Counted from the first letter of the stretch, positions 23,815 to 35,408 are shown. The stretch: 64,000 nt of DNA from Tomocerus qinae (GCA_020055645.1 CM034546.1:104987812-105051811), one strand, 5' to 3'. The notes: generated by a model from the sequence alone, not told the origin. Program-made: numbers and translations.

Positions 23815-24420
23815 CACAATTAGGTTTATGCACGATCAATACTTTTTTGGTTTACAATACACATTCGTGTTTAAATACTCACCTGCCGTATTTTATGATT
23901 TCCACAAACCAAAGGATGCTTCAAATTTGACACAATTTTCACGTAAAAATGTTTCAAAAGTCAATCTATTCCGCACCAGGTGACTGTAAAGCTGGAAAGA
24001 ATCGAGTATGCCATTTAATAATGAGTAACAATGCATTCGACATGTCAGCAGTTACTTCTAACTTATATTAGACAACTTCACGTTTTAGGTTTTTGCTCGA
24101 TCAATACTTTTTTGGTTTACAATACACATTCGTGTTTAAATACTCACCTGCCAGATTTTATGATTTCCACAAACCAAAGGATGCTTCAAATTTGACACAA
24201 TTTTCACGTAAAAATGTTTCAAAAGTCAATCTATTCCGCACCAGGTGACTGTAAAGCTGGAGAGAATCGAGTATGCCATTTAATAATGAGTAACAATGCA
24301 TTCGACATGTCAGCTGTTACTTTTTATATTAGACAACTTCACGTTAATATGTTTCAAACTGTATTTAACTACTCACCTGCCGTATTGATTTCCACAAACC
24401 AAAGGACGCTTCGAATTTGA
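23815..24420. repeat. 265-bp tandem repeats in the Helentron 5' region
   Basis: Two full copies and one partial copy of a 265-bp unit carry ATTCCGCACCAGGTGACTGT and CCACAAACCAAAGGATGCTT. A following 45-bp repeat (GAAACGAAAATTGTATTCAA, at 24,516 and 24,561) lies closer to the end. Subterminal tandem repeats are common in Helentrons and DINE-1. They lie upstream of the transposase start and may hold its promoter, but that is inference. Confidence 0.85.
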
Positions 24421-25012
24421 CACAAGACAAAAATCCTCAATGACAATATTGTTGCAATCCTCTTCTTTAGCCAAATTTCACTTTTGGGTTACAATACAGT
24501 GACAATATAGTTGCAATGAAACGAAAATTGTATTCAACTAATCGTTGCACTAAAAATAGTTGCAATGAAACGAAAATTGTATTCAACTAATCGTTGCACT
24601 AAAGAGAAGCTATTTTATATTGCATTTGTCTACCCGCAGTTCAGAGCATGTTAATACCAGCGCGGTGTGTAGTCTCTTAGATAGCTCAGCTCATCCACAG
24701 TCCTCTATGCTACTACGCTGTCTGTTTCACCTGCCGTATTACTACTCTCTGCCTCACCTTCTGTATTTATATAATTTCCACAAACCAGGGGATGCATCAA
24801 ATTTGAATTCTAATGATAACTAGTTGCTCCTGAATACATTTGCTACCATATGCAAAAAACAGATTTGAAATATGTTATGCCACTGCAAAGATATACTTGC
24901 TCCTTGCCAATAGTGGACGACCAGACGACAAGACGACCAGACGACCAGACGATCGGCAGAGTGACAGCGACAAATTTATAAGGATACTACGTAAACTTCG
25001 ATCCTAATAAGT

Positions 25013-26443
25013 ATGATGTAACAAATCAGATAAGTACTTGTAATGTTCTAAATAAATAGTTAAATCAGCAGATGCACATAGGAAACTCGAAGTTGGGAAG
25101 TAGGGACATTTACACTACACAGCAGAGTACAGAACGTTTCCATTCCCGCTCGAGCTTAACAACGCAATTCCCTACTTAAATATTTCCAATTGGTTTTTGA
25201 TGTATGTCAATTCGGCGCAACGCAATGATATATGCATAGTTAGAACCGTCTCGTCGAAATTGACAACACATGTAAGTTAGAAGAGGAGACGACCGGAGAT
25301 GCTCCCGTTATAGCTAATTGAAATTCGCATATTTAACATAGATATGGTAGGTACTATGGAAGCTATGCTCCGCCCCCTCTTAGGGCCCTCTTGCTATTGA
25401 TATACACCGTTCTTTGGCTTAAGCCGTCATAATATACCCACGACTCCTAACTCCCACTGGCTTACCTTATAGTACCAGGTAGTTCACGTTTAGGGATCTT
25501 GGCAATATGAAACTTCCCCACGTTTACGCAAGGACATAGACATAGCTGCAACTTCCTTATTGGTTCCTACCCTTGGCTATTGTTTGTTACCCTTGGTTAT
25601 TGGTTGCTACCCTAACACGTGGGTATATAAACTGCACCATGGGGATAATACGTCAATAGCAGTCTTATGTACAGGGACATGTTTTAGTCTATGACGCAAG
25701 GATAATTAACTAACTCTAACAAACAACACACTCATTCGCCCAAGTAGGAAGCGCGCCGCCCATACTACGGGTAGAGACTACGACTCTTGGCAATGCCATT
25801 ATACTTTTTGCCTCATGCATATTAATTAATGCACATTAATTATTATATTATTAGTTTATATGTGACCTTCTAGGGGATTTTATACCATCGGCGAAATATT
25901 ATAAAATTGAGTTTAGGCCATACTCTTCCTATTCCTATTAAAAAATTGTTTGCAATGAGACATGACGTCATTTTGACGTCACCAAGCATAATGATGATAG
26001 GGATAGGATGAGTCTAAAGTGGCCTTTAGCGTTATCAAAAAAGCTTGAAAAATTCTCTACGTTTAAAAAAATCTGTTTTCATTTTTTGTCATTCTTTCTA
26101 TTTTAATGAGCACATAAATGAAAGCAATCTAGATAGACGCTCATTATTTTTGTTACCTTACGATAACTTTTGTGTACAGGAGAGACTGCAGACTGTCACC
26201 TGTACTCGGTGTGATAAGTTATACAGCCAAATTCTATATCGCGACTCAGACTGCACTTCAAATCTAACTTTATTAAGGGTTGATTCAAGTCAAGTTGAAG
26301 TCCAAAGAGGGATGGTATTCATGAAGCTCACTTGACGAAGTTAGACTATTTTGTATTGAAAATTGAAAGTCAAGTACCAAGGTAAGTCTGGGAAGGATTC
26401 ACTCCCGAATAGTCAACACTATAACCTTTTCTAACTTAACCAT
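25013..26443. other. No gene recognised; promoter-like segment
   Basis: This interval is less repetitive and locally more GC-rich around 25,350-25,800. TATATAAA at about 25,623 follows ACACGTGGG and precedes a C/A-rich stretch, resembling a core promoter. No downstream coding exon could be tied to it. Around 26,150-26,190 is a 40-bp piece that recurs inverted at 28,530-28,570. Confidence 0.4.
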
Positions 26444-27816
26444 AGGTGAATTCAAATTCCGTTTGTTATAGCCATGTTATAGCGTTAAGCTCGTTATTTA
26501 TGTTAAGATAACGAAGTGTTATGGCGTGACGTCACATCTCCTACTCTTTTACACAGTTATATTTTAACGCATTATCATAACATTTTAACCACCTAGGAGG
26601 GCATGTTTTTTCTATAACAAATTCGTTATATCCTTTGACAGAAGCGCCAAGAAACAAAAGTCTGTCAAATTGTTAGTTCACTCACTACTCGTATTACTTT
26701 TTTGTTTTTTAATGCAAATGATTTGTTGGGCAATTCAAAAACCAAAATGAATTTTGATGGACGTAATTTTTACATCAACGACTTACAACAACATATGAGA
26801 AACTTGAAAGCCTGAACAAACCAAAATAATTCAGCCATCAAAAGACGTGGAACCAAAAAAGAAATTCAGTGAAATTGGACATTCAATCCAAAAAAGAGCA
26901 TCTCGATTTTGAAAGACTGAAATGGAAAGAAGAATTAGAACAGCGAAAAGTAGCCGAAGATAGGAAGCATGAATTGGAAAAATTAAAACTTCAAAATGAT
27001 GCTGAGTTGGCGAAAATGAAATTTTAGATTTTAGATTTTATTACTGTTATCAAATGATATTGATAATTGCCCAATAGACACAGTACTAGTGATTAAAAGT
27101 TTTTTAACAAAAGCAACAAAAAACAAAAGATTAACAATTACCATGATAAGAGTATCAGTATAAAATTATCAATATAAAATTATGGATTGTTGTAGTGATA
27201 AAGATGATTTTGTAAAATCTTGCATGATCCTTTTAGTACAGAAATGACAATAGATTTTACAAGCTCCTTTGGAAAGCCAAATCTTTTTCTGAAGTCATCA
27301 AAGAATTTCGTAATAGTACCCCTTGCTCCTATCATCAAGCTCAAGAGTTTGAACTCGAAAAACTTCGTATGCAGATGTAAATTAACTAATTATTTTTATT
27401 TGTTCACTCATATGTGGTCATCGTCCATTTATCCAATTAAATAAATCTCTTCTTCGCTCTTCCCCAAGATTACAATCTTATCTATAATATTGTTCTGCTT
27501 CGTCGTCACCGTCCACTTCATCTAGTGGACCAATAGGTCTAGTATCTAGTTCTGGTAGTTGCCCATAGTATATTAAAAATTCCGTCGTAAAATACTTTTT
27601 CAATCAGTTTCTTACGCTCTGATCTTCGTACCATTTTGAGTTTTGCGATAGAAAAAGTTGAAATTACAATTTGACTAAATATTAAATTTCGCGGTGCTAT
27701 ATAACACTAAAACTAAAAGGTTTATTTACTCCAGCAGAGGGGTCTTCAAATTTAAACGGTGTTAAACTGTTAAATGATTAAAGCTTAACAAATAACAAAA
27801 GAATTTGAGTTCACCT
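26444..27816. mobile_element. Harbinger-like DNA transposon remnant
   Basis: Inverted ends AGGTGAATTCAAATTC (26,444) and GAATTTGAGTTCACCT (ending 27,816) are flanked by CAT on both sides (26,441-26,443 and 27,817-27,819), a likely short target duplication. A plus-strand remnant at about 26,880-27,026 encodes FERLKWKEELEQRKVAED then a Lys/Leu-rich end, like the tail of MYB/SANT-type accessory proteins of Harbinger elements. A minus-strand remnant at about 27,640-27,400 begins MVRRSERKKLIEKVF and continues in another frame with acidic sequence, possibly a transposase N-terminus. Most of the transposase is absent. Family assignment is tentative. Confidence 0.55.
27220..27365 (-). pseudogene. Possible reverse-transcriptase C-terminal fragment (LINE-like)
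   Basis: On the minus strand this stretch reads MMIGARGTITKFFDDF then FPKELVKSIVISVLKGSC. It is reminiscent of the extreme C-terminus of some LINE-type reverse transcriptases (GARGTI and a final VLKGS). It is only about 45 residues, sits inside the Harbinger-like remnant, and the likeness comes from memory of the family. Treat as tentative. Confidence 0.3.
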
Positions 27817-28318
27817 CATGTATAAATCTGTTGACACAGAGGTGTTGACAATTTGGAGTGATCCCTAGACTGGAAAACCAACTGCATATTCTGTTCCCTC
27901 AACTTAAACGTTAGCACATATTGGAGTCAGTCCCCGCCTTCTTCGTAGCCGATTGAGCATTGAGTGTCACCTGACGCCAATCAGTAATAATGTTTAAGTT
28001 GATGGAGGAGAATTTGCAGTTTAGTTTTCCAGTCTGTCAGACTGGTCTCCTGAGGGGTACCTTATAACTTGACTTCATAAGTCATTACTGGAGTGAATCC
28101 TGAATACGACTTGGGACTTGAATAGCAAGTGAAGTCTGGATTGAAATCTGAGTAGCGATGAAGAATTCGACTTTTAAAACTGTCGAATTCGTTAACGGAG
28201 TTCAGTTATCCCTTTCATAGTAACTGTTACGTTACTGAAACTGTATAAAACTAAATAAAACTGATTAAATTTGTCAGTCTTCCTTTAAGTTTACCAATTT
28301 GATCTGTTTTTCACAGCC

Positions 28319-28570
28319 CTAAGGAAACATTCTAGAGATCACATCGAAAATGACTTTCCCATGTGGCAGAAGTGCATGACATAGCTCACACACGTTAAAA
28401 TCACTTTTAACACACACTTTACGGGCGACTGATCTGACTTCGACTTTTTCAGTTACTGTGGAAGGGATTACCGACGTAGTCGCTCCGTTAATAAATTCAA
28501 CAATTTTAAAACTTACCACAGCGAGTATAGATCGCAGTCTCTCCTGTACGCAGAAGTTATCGTAAGACAT
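28319..28570 (-). CDS. Hypothetical 83-residue ORF
   Basis: ATG-initiated, 83 residues, starting MSYDNFCVQERL, with a VCELCHALL segment near the C-terminus. I do not recognise it. The first ~12 codons (YDNFCVQERL) also occur inverted at about 26,150-26,190 within a different ORF, after which the sequences diverge. The ORF therefore probably belongs to a repeat or transposon rather than a host gene. No splice partner was identified. Confidence 0.3.
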   Translation of the reverse strand: MSYDNFCVQERLRSILAVVSFKIVEFINGATTSVIPSTVTEKVEVRSVARKVCVKSDFNVCELCHALLPHGKVIFDVISRMFP

Positions 28571-28680
28571 TGTTGGTCAAACTTTATTAGTAGTTTTTAA
28601 TTGAATAATTGGTCACTTAAAATTACAATCTTTATATCCGCCTAATTGTTGGTCAAATATACACCGCTAATTATTGTTGG

Positions 28681-29028
28681 CAAGGAACAAAAAAGCAATG
28701 CCTTTTTTACATAAAGGTACCTTTTTATTAAAAAGGGTTCCTATTTTACCTTTTTGCTTTTTTACCCATGCATAAAGACGTAGTCAGTCTAAAACTACTA
28801 CGCAAACCAATCAAATATAAAACATTTGTAGTGTGAAATAGTGTTTTAAATGAATAGAACACTAATCTAGAAACTTCGGACTACAAAATAAGACATCTTA
28901 TTTATTTTTTTGCAACTTTTAGAAACGTAAAAAAGCAAAAAGGTAATCTTTGTTACAATTTTGCACTAACCTTTTTTACAAAAAAGCAAAAAAAGGAAAA
29001 AGCAATAAAGATCCTTTTTTGTTCCTTG
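28681..29028. mobile_element. hAT-type MITE
   Basis: A 348-bp element with inverted ends CAAGGAACAAAAAAG and CTTTTTTGTTCCTTG, continuing with mirrored CCTTTTTGCTTTTTTAC segments. It is flanked by ATTGTTGG (28,673-28,680) and ATTGTTGA (29,029-29,036), an 8-bp target duplication with one mismatch, as expected for hAT. No ORF is present. Confidence 0.8.
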
Positions 29029-29442
29029 ATTGTTGATCAAATGTACACCGCCTAATAGACATTTCCCACAATTGGTGACCGGTCACTAAATTAACATGAA
29101 TAGGTATTGAAATGACTACAGTACCTGCCTGTGTTATCCTGGAATTGTGGGAAACGTCTATTGTTGGTCAAATTTACACGGCCTAATTAATGATCAATGC
29201 TCTAAAATTAATAAACCGGACAAAGACTGTGTTCCCTGGATTTGGGTGAAGAGCTCCTAGTCGTGATACGTAGTGGCCGCGGCGGCTGGAAATTTTGGGA
29301 AAAACGGCGGCGGCTGGCCGTCTTGGCTGGAGGCTCTGTTTGGGTGTGAGAAGTAGGGGAATTTGGTGTGATGGCCTTACTATATCACATTCAATTTCAG
29401 GCAAATCCCTCTAGAATCCTGTCGTACGAATTTATTCGCATT
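29029..29442. other. No gene; short repeated motif
   Basis: Copies of TTGTTGGTCAAATTTACAC or a near match occur at about 28,650, 29,030 and 29,162, spaced by unrelated DNA. A small GC-rich patch lies at 29,270-29,330. A 73-residue minus ORF here has no recognisable features. Confidence 0.45.
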
Positions 29443-30435
29443 TTTGTTAAGGGCCGTGTTCCTTTATTAATTCGAAATTCGAAATTTTTAAATATTTCAA
29501 AATTCAAATAAAAATATGCTTCTAACGGTAGCCGAAACCCATAGCCCTACTAACCGAAAAACTAACTGGAGATAACCACACAATCGCAGTATTCGACGCT
29601 GGGCAGTATATTGCAATACTTCAAAATAACAAAATTGAAAGTTTCCAAGGAAGTTCCTAATTTTGAATGGTATGTAGCTATTTAACACAGGGAGCCAATA
29701 GCAACAGCAATCTGCACTGCAAAATCTTCATCCAATGTGCACAAGAATTTGTTCATGCCATGAACTGGCTACATTTGGATGTAGAGGCACATTTGCATTT
29801 CCACACATTATTTCGAGTATTGCACTGCTATCTCTTGGGTGGGACATCAGTAACCATGGGATCGAATTACTACTGACTGTAATCAAGCAATGACACTATG
29901 AAAATTATGACACCATCAGCGTTGGCATAGAGAAAAAGCTCAATGCTCTAGCTCATGTCAAGTTGATATCAGTCCATTGCTTCAATGTCGGATATTCTAT
30001 GACTTGCACATCCGGTCAAGTATGAGGCAGTTTACATTTCAACCTTTTTTATGAAACTCTCTTTGCTATTTTTGATATAACTTCCAGAGTTTTACTCCGA
30101 TTTTCTAATGATGTACATTTTCGGAAAGGCAAACGCATTGGCTAGGATTTAATTTGGGAAAATGTTCGATTATTGCCTCAGTTTTTATACATGTCACACT
30201 TTAATGATGACATCTGGATAGAAATTCGCATAAAATTTTGAACCATTGCTACTGCTAAATAATCAAAAAAATCGAAAATTTTCCCAAATTAAATCCTAGC
30301 CAATGTTTTTACCTTTCCGTAAATGTACTTCATTAGAAAATCGGAGTAAAACTCTGGAAGTTATATCAAGAATGGCAAAAAATTTTAACATGTATTTTGA
30401 TAGTCACCAGAGATTCCCAAATCGTATACACAGTC
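29443..30435. repeat. Dispersed repeat R, intact-looking copy
   Basis: Starts AAGGGCCGTGTTCCTTTATT, a motif repeated 990 bp later at 30,436 where the next copy begins. Internal landmarks also present in the split copy are GCCGAAACCCATAGCCCTAC (29,532), GGGAGCCAATAGCAAC (29,689) and AAAGCTCAATGCTCTAGCTC (29,935). It contains a smaller palindrome at 30,076-30,365. It has no credible ORF, and its class is unknown. Confidence 0.7.
30076..30365. repeat. Palindromic insertion within repeat R
   Basis: Arms of about 88 bp (30,076-30,164 and 30,278-30,365) are near-perfect inverted copies, sharing CTTCCAGAGTTTTACTCCGA and AAATCCTAGCCAATG. About 113 bp of loop separate them. One diverged arm occurs at 45,130-45,225. 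Confidence 0.85.
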
Positions 30436-30890
30436 ACCTTAAGGGCCGTGTTCCTTTATTAATTCGAAATTCGAAAGTTTGAAATATTTCGAAATTCAAA
30501 CAAAAACATGCTTCTAATCAAGGTTTATTAAAACCATAGCAGCAGCGCCACAATAGGTTATTTCATGCTCAAAATCACCAGTTTTCTAGACACACAGATA
30601 TTTCAAGCCCTAATCTATCACATGAAGTTTTAATAGCATTTTAGTAGGATGTTTTCTCCAGCCATCCTTCTAGTAGGTCAAAGGAAATAAAAATAGACTA
30701 ATGTACATGCTTTCAATTGAGTTTGGCTTTAAATAATGTTCATTTTGACTACTCTTTTATATATTGTTTCGTTCAAACTGAACATTAACAATAAGTTGTT
30801 CCAAGTAAATTCTAAATCATGCCATCTTGTGCCGTTTACAATTGCTTAAATTCTTAACAGCAATTGAGAAATTCCAGGAGAACTGCGTAA

Positions 30891-31668
30891 TTTAGATCTG
30901 TGACGATGGATAAGTGGAAGAATATTGAGTTGGAGAAAATGAAGGTAGGTGCAGTTAATTTTATGTTAAACTATGTCCAGGAATATTTCTAAGCCTCATT
31001 GTTAATCCATATTCCATATTATAATATCACATTTAGGTTGGAGGAAATGGAAAGCAAAAGAACTTTTGGAATCATATTCAGATTGGGACGATAATTCGTC
31101 TCTGCAGCAGAAATATAATACCAATGCAGCTGTGTTATACCGCGAAAAAGTAAGTCCCATTAATTACCCTCATTATAAACATAAAAGTCTATGCACATTA
31201 TTTCCCTAAGTACTTGCAATTCTTGTACCGACTCACTTTTGGACTGTACTGACTTCAGGGAAATTTAATGATTAATTATGGATTTTAAAAATAGTTTCAG
31301 ATTTTTACCATACCATTTCAAGGTAGAACATAGAGTGAATCACAAGCGAAGAAAAGTGTGGCTAGTCTACCTGCTAATTGATCAACGAGGTCGTCAAACT
31401 CTACTAACAATAACTCGTCTAGCCAAGGGTTTACTAAGAGTACTTCGACTCCAGCATTCTCCAAGGGCAATAATAGTACTGGTTCGTACTGTTCGTCATC
31501 TACTGCTTCTTATCAAAATAATGATTATTCGTCTGGGTCCGAATATTCAAGTTCGTACCAAAATGGACCTACTGGTGGAATTGGTGGAAGTCTTACTTAT
31601 GCAGAAAAGAAAAAATTGGAAAATTCTACTCGATCTGTAGATCAGTTTCCAGCTGATAAAAATTATTA
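30891..31668 (+). pseudogene. Captured ArfGAP1 gene fragment inside the P-element
   Basis: Exon at 30,891-30,944 encodes FRSVTMDKWKNIELEKMK. It is followed by a GT-AG intron (30,945-31,036) and an exon (31,037-31,149) that after one single-base shift reads KELLESYSDWDDNSSLQQKY then NTNAAVLYREK, ending at a GTAAGT donor. This is the second half of the ArfGAP zinc-finger domain of ArfGAP1 (GTPase activation of Arf1 at the Golgi). A further stretch to 31,668 is Ser/Asn-rich and ends LENSTRSVDQFPADKNY, similar in position to the ENxTR region of ArfGAP1; it contains one stop. The zinc-binding cysteines of the domain are missing, so no active GAP can be made. Retention of the intron means capture was at the DNA level. 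Confidence 0.85.
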
Positions 31669-31938
31669 ATAAATATTATATTAATTAATGTTATAATTAT
31701 TAATAAAAAATTAACCCAAAAAGTAAAATCTTACGAGGAGTTGGATGGATGTAATACAAATGGTCAAGTGCAGATATTTACTAAACTTAGTCATTTCAGA
31801 ATGTTTATTAGATGAAATGCAGGGTTCTACAAGAGCATTAATGTTACTGGATATGCAACTAACTATATTTGATGATCTCTAAAATTTAAAGTTACAAAGT
31901 TACTTAAAAGTAAAACATCATTCACAATCATAAACTTC

Positions 31939-34900
31939 CTATTCATTAGATCTGGGCAAGCGCTCAAAGTACTTAGTTTGACTTCGTCTTTGCTTGATCA
32001 TCTTATTGACAAATTGAATCCTGATAAATGTCCTTGTTTTTACGAAAACCTTTATAATATTCTCCGGTATTTCAGGAAATTTCAGCACCAAAGCCTCAAC
32101 TAGCAATCTTATTACTCCATCACATCTATTGATATTCCACTTGTCCCCGGTTTCGTGAAATTTTATGAAGTAAGAGTTCAATCTACGACATAAGTTTAAA
32201 AGATTGTATGATGGCGTGACTAAATTACCATGTGATAAGGTTTGAGTCCAACTTTTGGGATTTCTCATTCTCTGGGATAATGTCAATTCCAAGTCGGGAT
32301 ACTTAGCCTTTAGTTTTTTTGCGACATAACCACACAAATACTCCTCCCCTCCAAATTCTCAATTTTCTTTAACAGTCATTGACTCGTTAATAGTTGTCCA
32401 ATTATCTTCAGAAATTTCTTCGGGGTTAGATTCATAGTTTATAACATCCGATACAATTCTACTTTCAATAGCTTCTTTGGCCCATTTATCTTCACATGAC
32501 TCAGTAACTCGACTTTCCATCAAATACTCCAATATTTCATTTCGGAATGATGAATCTACCCAGCTGTCCTCTGAAGATACCGAGCAACTTTTTGGAGACT
32601 TCAGGCACTTTGACAAGACAAGGGCTTTTAATCTGTACATGCACTCAATAGGGGAAGGGTTTTGATTATAAACACCCATGCCACGTATCGAACTGAAAAT
32701 GTTTTCAATGTAGTCTTGATTTAATCTGGACGTTAGTAAATATTTAGTCTTCTTTCCCTTAGTGTTCAGTTGATTAAATAATCCTTTCAAAGATGCTATT
32801 GCAATTAATAAACCTTTTTGAAAGGGCAAGGAAGCTTTCTTTGCTTTTCCATCAGCTTTTAACGGCCGCATTGTTCGAATTTCATTTGCAAAGTTGTCTA
32901 GTATTCTATTTTGATCATTAAGGAACAGGCCATACGCTGCTTTAGTAGGTTTCTTTTCGTTTGGAATTCGTGAGTTCATCACGTCACATGCATCATTAAA
33001 TAAACGAATGAACTCCGCAGCGTGTCTCTTTTCTGGAAAATGTTTTTCCATGGACATTCCTGTTGTCTCAGAAAGTAGTTCGAAAGCCCATGAAACTTTC
33101 ATTCGATCTTTACCTTTCACTTCTAAACATAGTTTCGGATTTTCCCATTTCCCACCTCATTTTGATAGCCAGTTGGGAAAAGTGGGAAAAGTTGGAAATA
33201 CGGGAAAAGTGGGAAATTTCTGGGAAATGAAAAAAAGTCACGTGAAATGATATGATTCGCTGCGGTAACCTAGGGCGGCTGTTCTTTTATGCTACAAATT
33301 ACCAACCAAAAACAAAAGTAAATAATTTTGTAATTCCACAATCCAGATGACAAGGACTGCCAATTCCATACTCTAAATTTTACTTTGGTTTATTTTCTGC
33401 TTATTACGATCACGTAAATTATGACAAAGTGAATAAAAATTTGGAATACTCGGCAGTTGCATTAGTATTGACATGTGAAGTGAGTAATACAAGTATTTTG
33501 ATTTAATAATCACATTTTGTAATTTGGGCTATGAATTTATACAGCGGAATAACGTCACTGCATCTGAAGCACAGTGCGCAGTGTTTTTATTTTAATATAC
33601 ATTAATCTGTTGCATTCATTGCATAAGGCAACACAGGTAACGATATCCCGCTGATTAAAAGCCCTAAATTATTGTAATTATTATTACGTTTACCTACGTT
33701 AAAGAAAAAAACTTCAATGCAAAATTTTTTATTACATCTACAAACAACTCTTAGTAACTTACGAAATGTAAACGAGCAAGGATGACTTGAAGAGCACTAA
33801 GGAAGTCTCGTCTCATATGAGACTGCTAGGGAGCAGTATTTATACCTTCTGTGTACTAATGTTTCATTTCCCAGTCATTTTTTTCATTTCCCATTTTCCC
33901 ACCCACTAAGCCATTTTGATTCCCACTTTTCCCACTGGGAAAATGGGAAGATTCCACTTTTTGATTTCCCACCCGAAACCTTGCTTCTAAATGATGCTGA
34001 TTTAATTTGAATGTAGTATTTAGTTCAGATGAATTTGCATCGATTACATCTTGAAAATCTTGTTTGGTGACTGTCGCACCGTTACTCAGTATAAAGCCAT
34101 GGTCGACCACATTATTCCTTGTAAGTTTGACTAAATGAGAAAAGTCAGGCGAGACCCAGATGTTTTCACCGGTTACTGGGTTTAAAAAGTATGATTTCTC
34201 CTCAGTAATTCCTCCCAGCGCATTGAATAGGCCTCTATTTGGAGTTGCTAAATCACTAGTCATTGCTAACCAAAAGTTACAATTTTATCGCAAAAAATAA
34301 TTATAAACAAAAGATAATGTTCTAAAATACGAATCTCGGATTTTACCTACGACACTAAGACCAGCTTCTTGTACAGCAGTAATTATGAGAAAGAAAAGTT
34401 CTTTTGTAAGTTTCACATCAAATCCATAAAAAACTGGCTGTTTCCACGGCGGATGTAGTCCCCTTACAGCAACCAGAAGAAGCTTTTTATAAGGTCCCAA
34501 AATCTTATCATGTTTCGAGTCATATGAAACGCAAAAATCTATGGACATTTCGTCGTATCCAATAACACATTCCTTTTCCCAATCTGAAGCATCCTCAAAG
34601 TTTTCTTGTAACATGTTTAACACTGGAGCAATCAATCCAGGTTTAAAATCAATATCAGACATCGACCTAAGATTCATAATTCGGAATAATTGTAGTATTG
34701 CCAAGAACGAATCTTTTTTAGGAAATCAATACACAAAATGATTTTATTACCTCAAAATAGTACTTCGACTAGGGAGAGGAATGTGCCAGTCGTCTCTAAT
34801 TATATCATAAGCCTTCGCAGATACTACTCTTAATTGAATAGCTTTAGATATTTCCTCGGAAGTCCAAACCGTTTTTGTATTATTGTTAAGCATCATTTTT

Positions 34901-35408
34901 ATTTGCAGGGGGCTGAACACTTTTTGCATAGCTTCCTCGTAAGATTTTACTTTTTGGGTCAATTTTTGATTCTCATTTTCCAATACTTTGATCCGCCTTA
35001 TCATTGAAAATATTCTGTTTGTAAGCGAAAAATCTTTGTGTTTAGCTGAAATGTAATGTAAAGTTAAACATTAGTGACAAATATCTCTATTTACTACATA
35101 CATATTTACTAGGCATTTATCTATATTGGAATTCACTATACCGGGAAGCCTAATAGAAGGAATTGCAGTGGACAGTAGTGTTTTCTTGTTAGCTCGATTG
35201 TTAAAATCTTGAGCCGAAAAATGAATTGAACAAATTCTTGCGTTTTGAATTGAATTTCCTGCCTTCAAAGACAATTTGCATTTTTCCATCCATTTCTTAT
35301 GCATGACTACATTTTTTGGGAATCTGTGTGGAAAGAGATATCAGTTCTCCTGGAATTTCTCAATTGCTGGTAAGAAGTTAAGCAATTGTAAACGGCACAA
35401 GATGGCAT
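31939..35408 (-). pseudogene. P-element THAP-domain transposase, interrupted
   Basis: Parts in order on the minus strand: THAP zinc finger (from ATG at 35,408, starting MPSCAVYNC; then KKWMEKC and ARICSIHF supply the remaining C2CH residues, with a small frame break near 35,325); coiled coil (IRRIKVLENENQKLTQ) and KVFSPLQIKMML at 34,747-35,004; catalytic RNase-H-like region with IGYDEMSID and VRGLHPPWKQPVFYGFD at 34,349-34,708; VVAMTSDLATPNRGLFN and NVVDHGFILSNG at 33,984-34,265; C-terminal LLTSRLNQDYIENIFSSIRG at 32,360-33,120; and GYVAKKLK at 31,939-32,337, after an in-frame stop near 32,357. Several GT-AG introns are visible (for example about 34,268-34,344). The hAT MITE at 33,128-33,983 splits one exon. 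It would cut and join P-element ends; this copy is inactive. Confidence 0.88.
33128..33983. mobile_element. hAT-type MITE, copy 1, in the P transposase
   Basis: An 856-bp element with ends CATAGTTTCGG and CCGAAACCTTG and subterminal runs of TTTCCCA/TGGGAAA. It is flanked by the perfect 8-bp repeat CTTCTAAA (33,120-33,127 and 33,984-33,991). Taking it out restores the transposase reading (HHLE joined to VKGKDRMKV). A second copy is at 40,064-40,939 in the opposite orientation. No ORF is present. Confidence 0.9.

Larger units (their letters stand above)
16234..25012 (-). mobile_element. Helentron with Rep-helicase-endonuclease gene
   Basis: An 8.78-kb rolling-circle DNA transposon of the Helentron (Helitron2) type, transcribed on the minus strand. 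The 3' end (left) has AATAAACTGTTGGCAAACAG, GCGTATACGC and AGGATCGAAG. The 5' end (right) has CTTCGATCCTAATAAGT. Subterminal inverted repeats extend about 100 bp further inward (16,340-16,440 against 24,800-24,900). There is no target duplication; it sits between A and A (T and T on its coding strand), as the group is known to do. The left end lies 5 bp from the neighbouring copy. The 5' region (23,815-24,420) holds 265-bp tandem repeats that also occur in that copy. The gene carries three single-base frameshifts, so this copy is probably not autonomous now. Confidence 0.9.

Noticed and set aside
25018-25830. Possible solo LTR-like segment with TATATAAA
   Set aside because: No paired copy, primer site, clear end repeats or retroelement protein was visible, so a family cannot be claimed.
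31278-31640. 120-residue plus ORF
   Set aside because: It reads a different frame from the Ser/Asn-rich ArfGAP1-like sequence and has an improbable Leu/Arg-rich composition.
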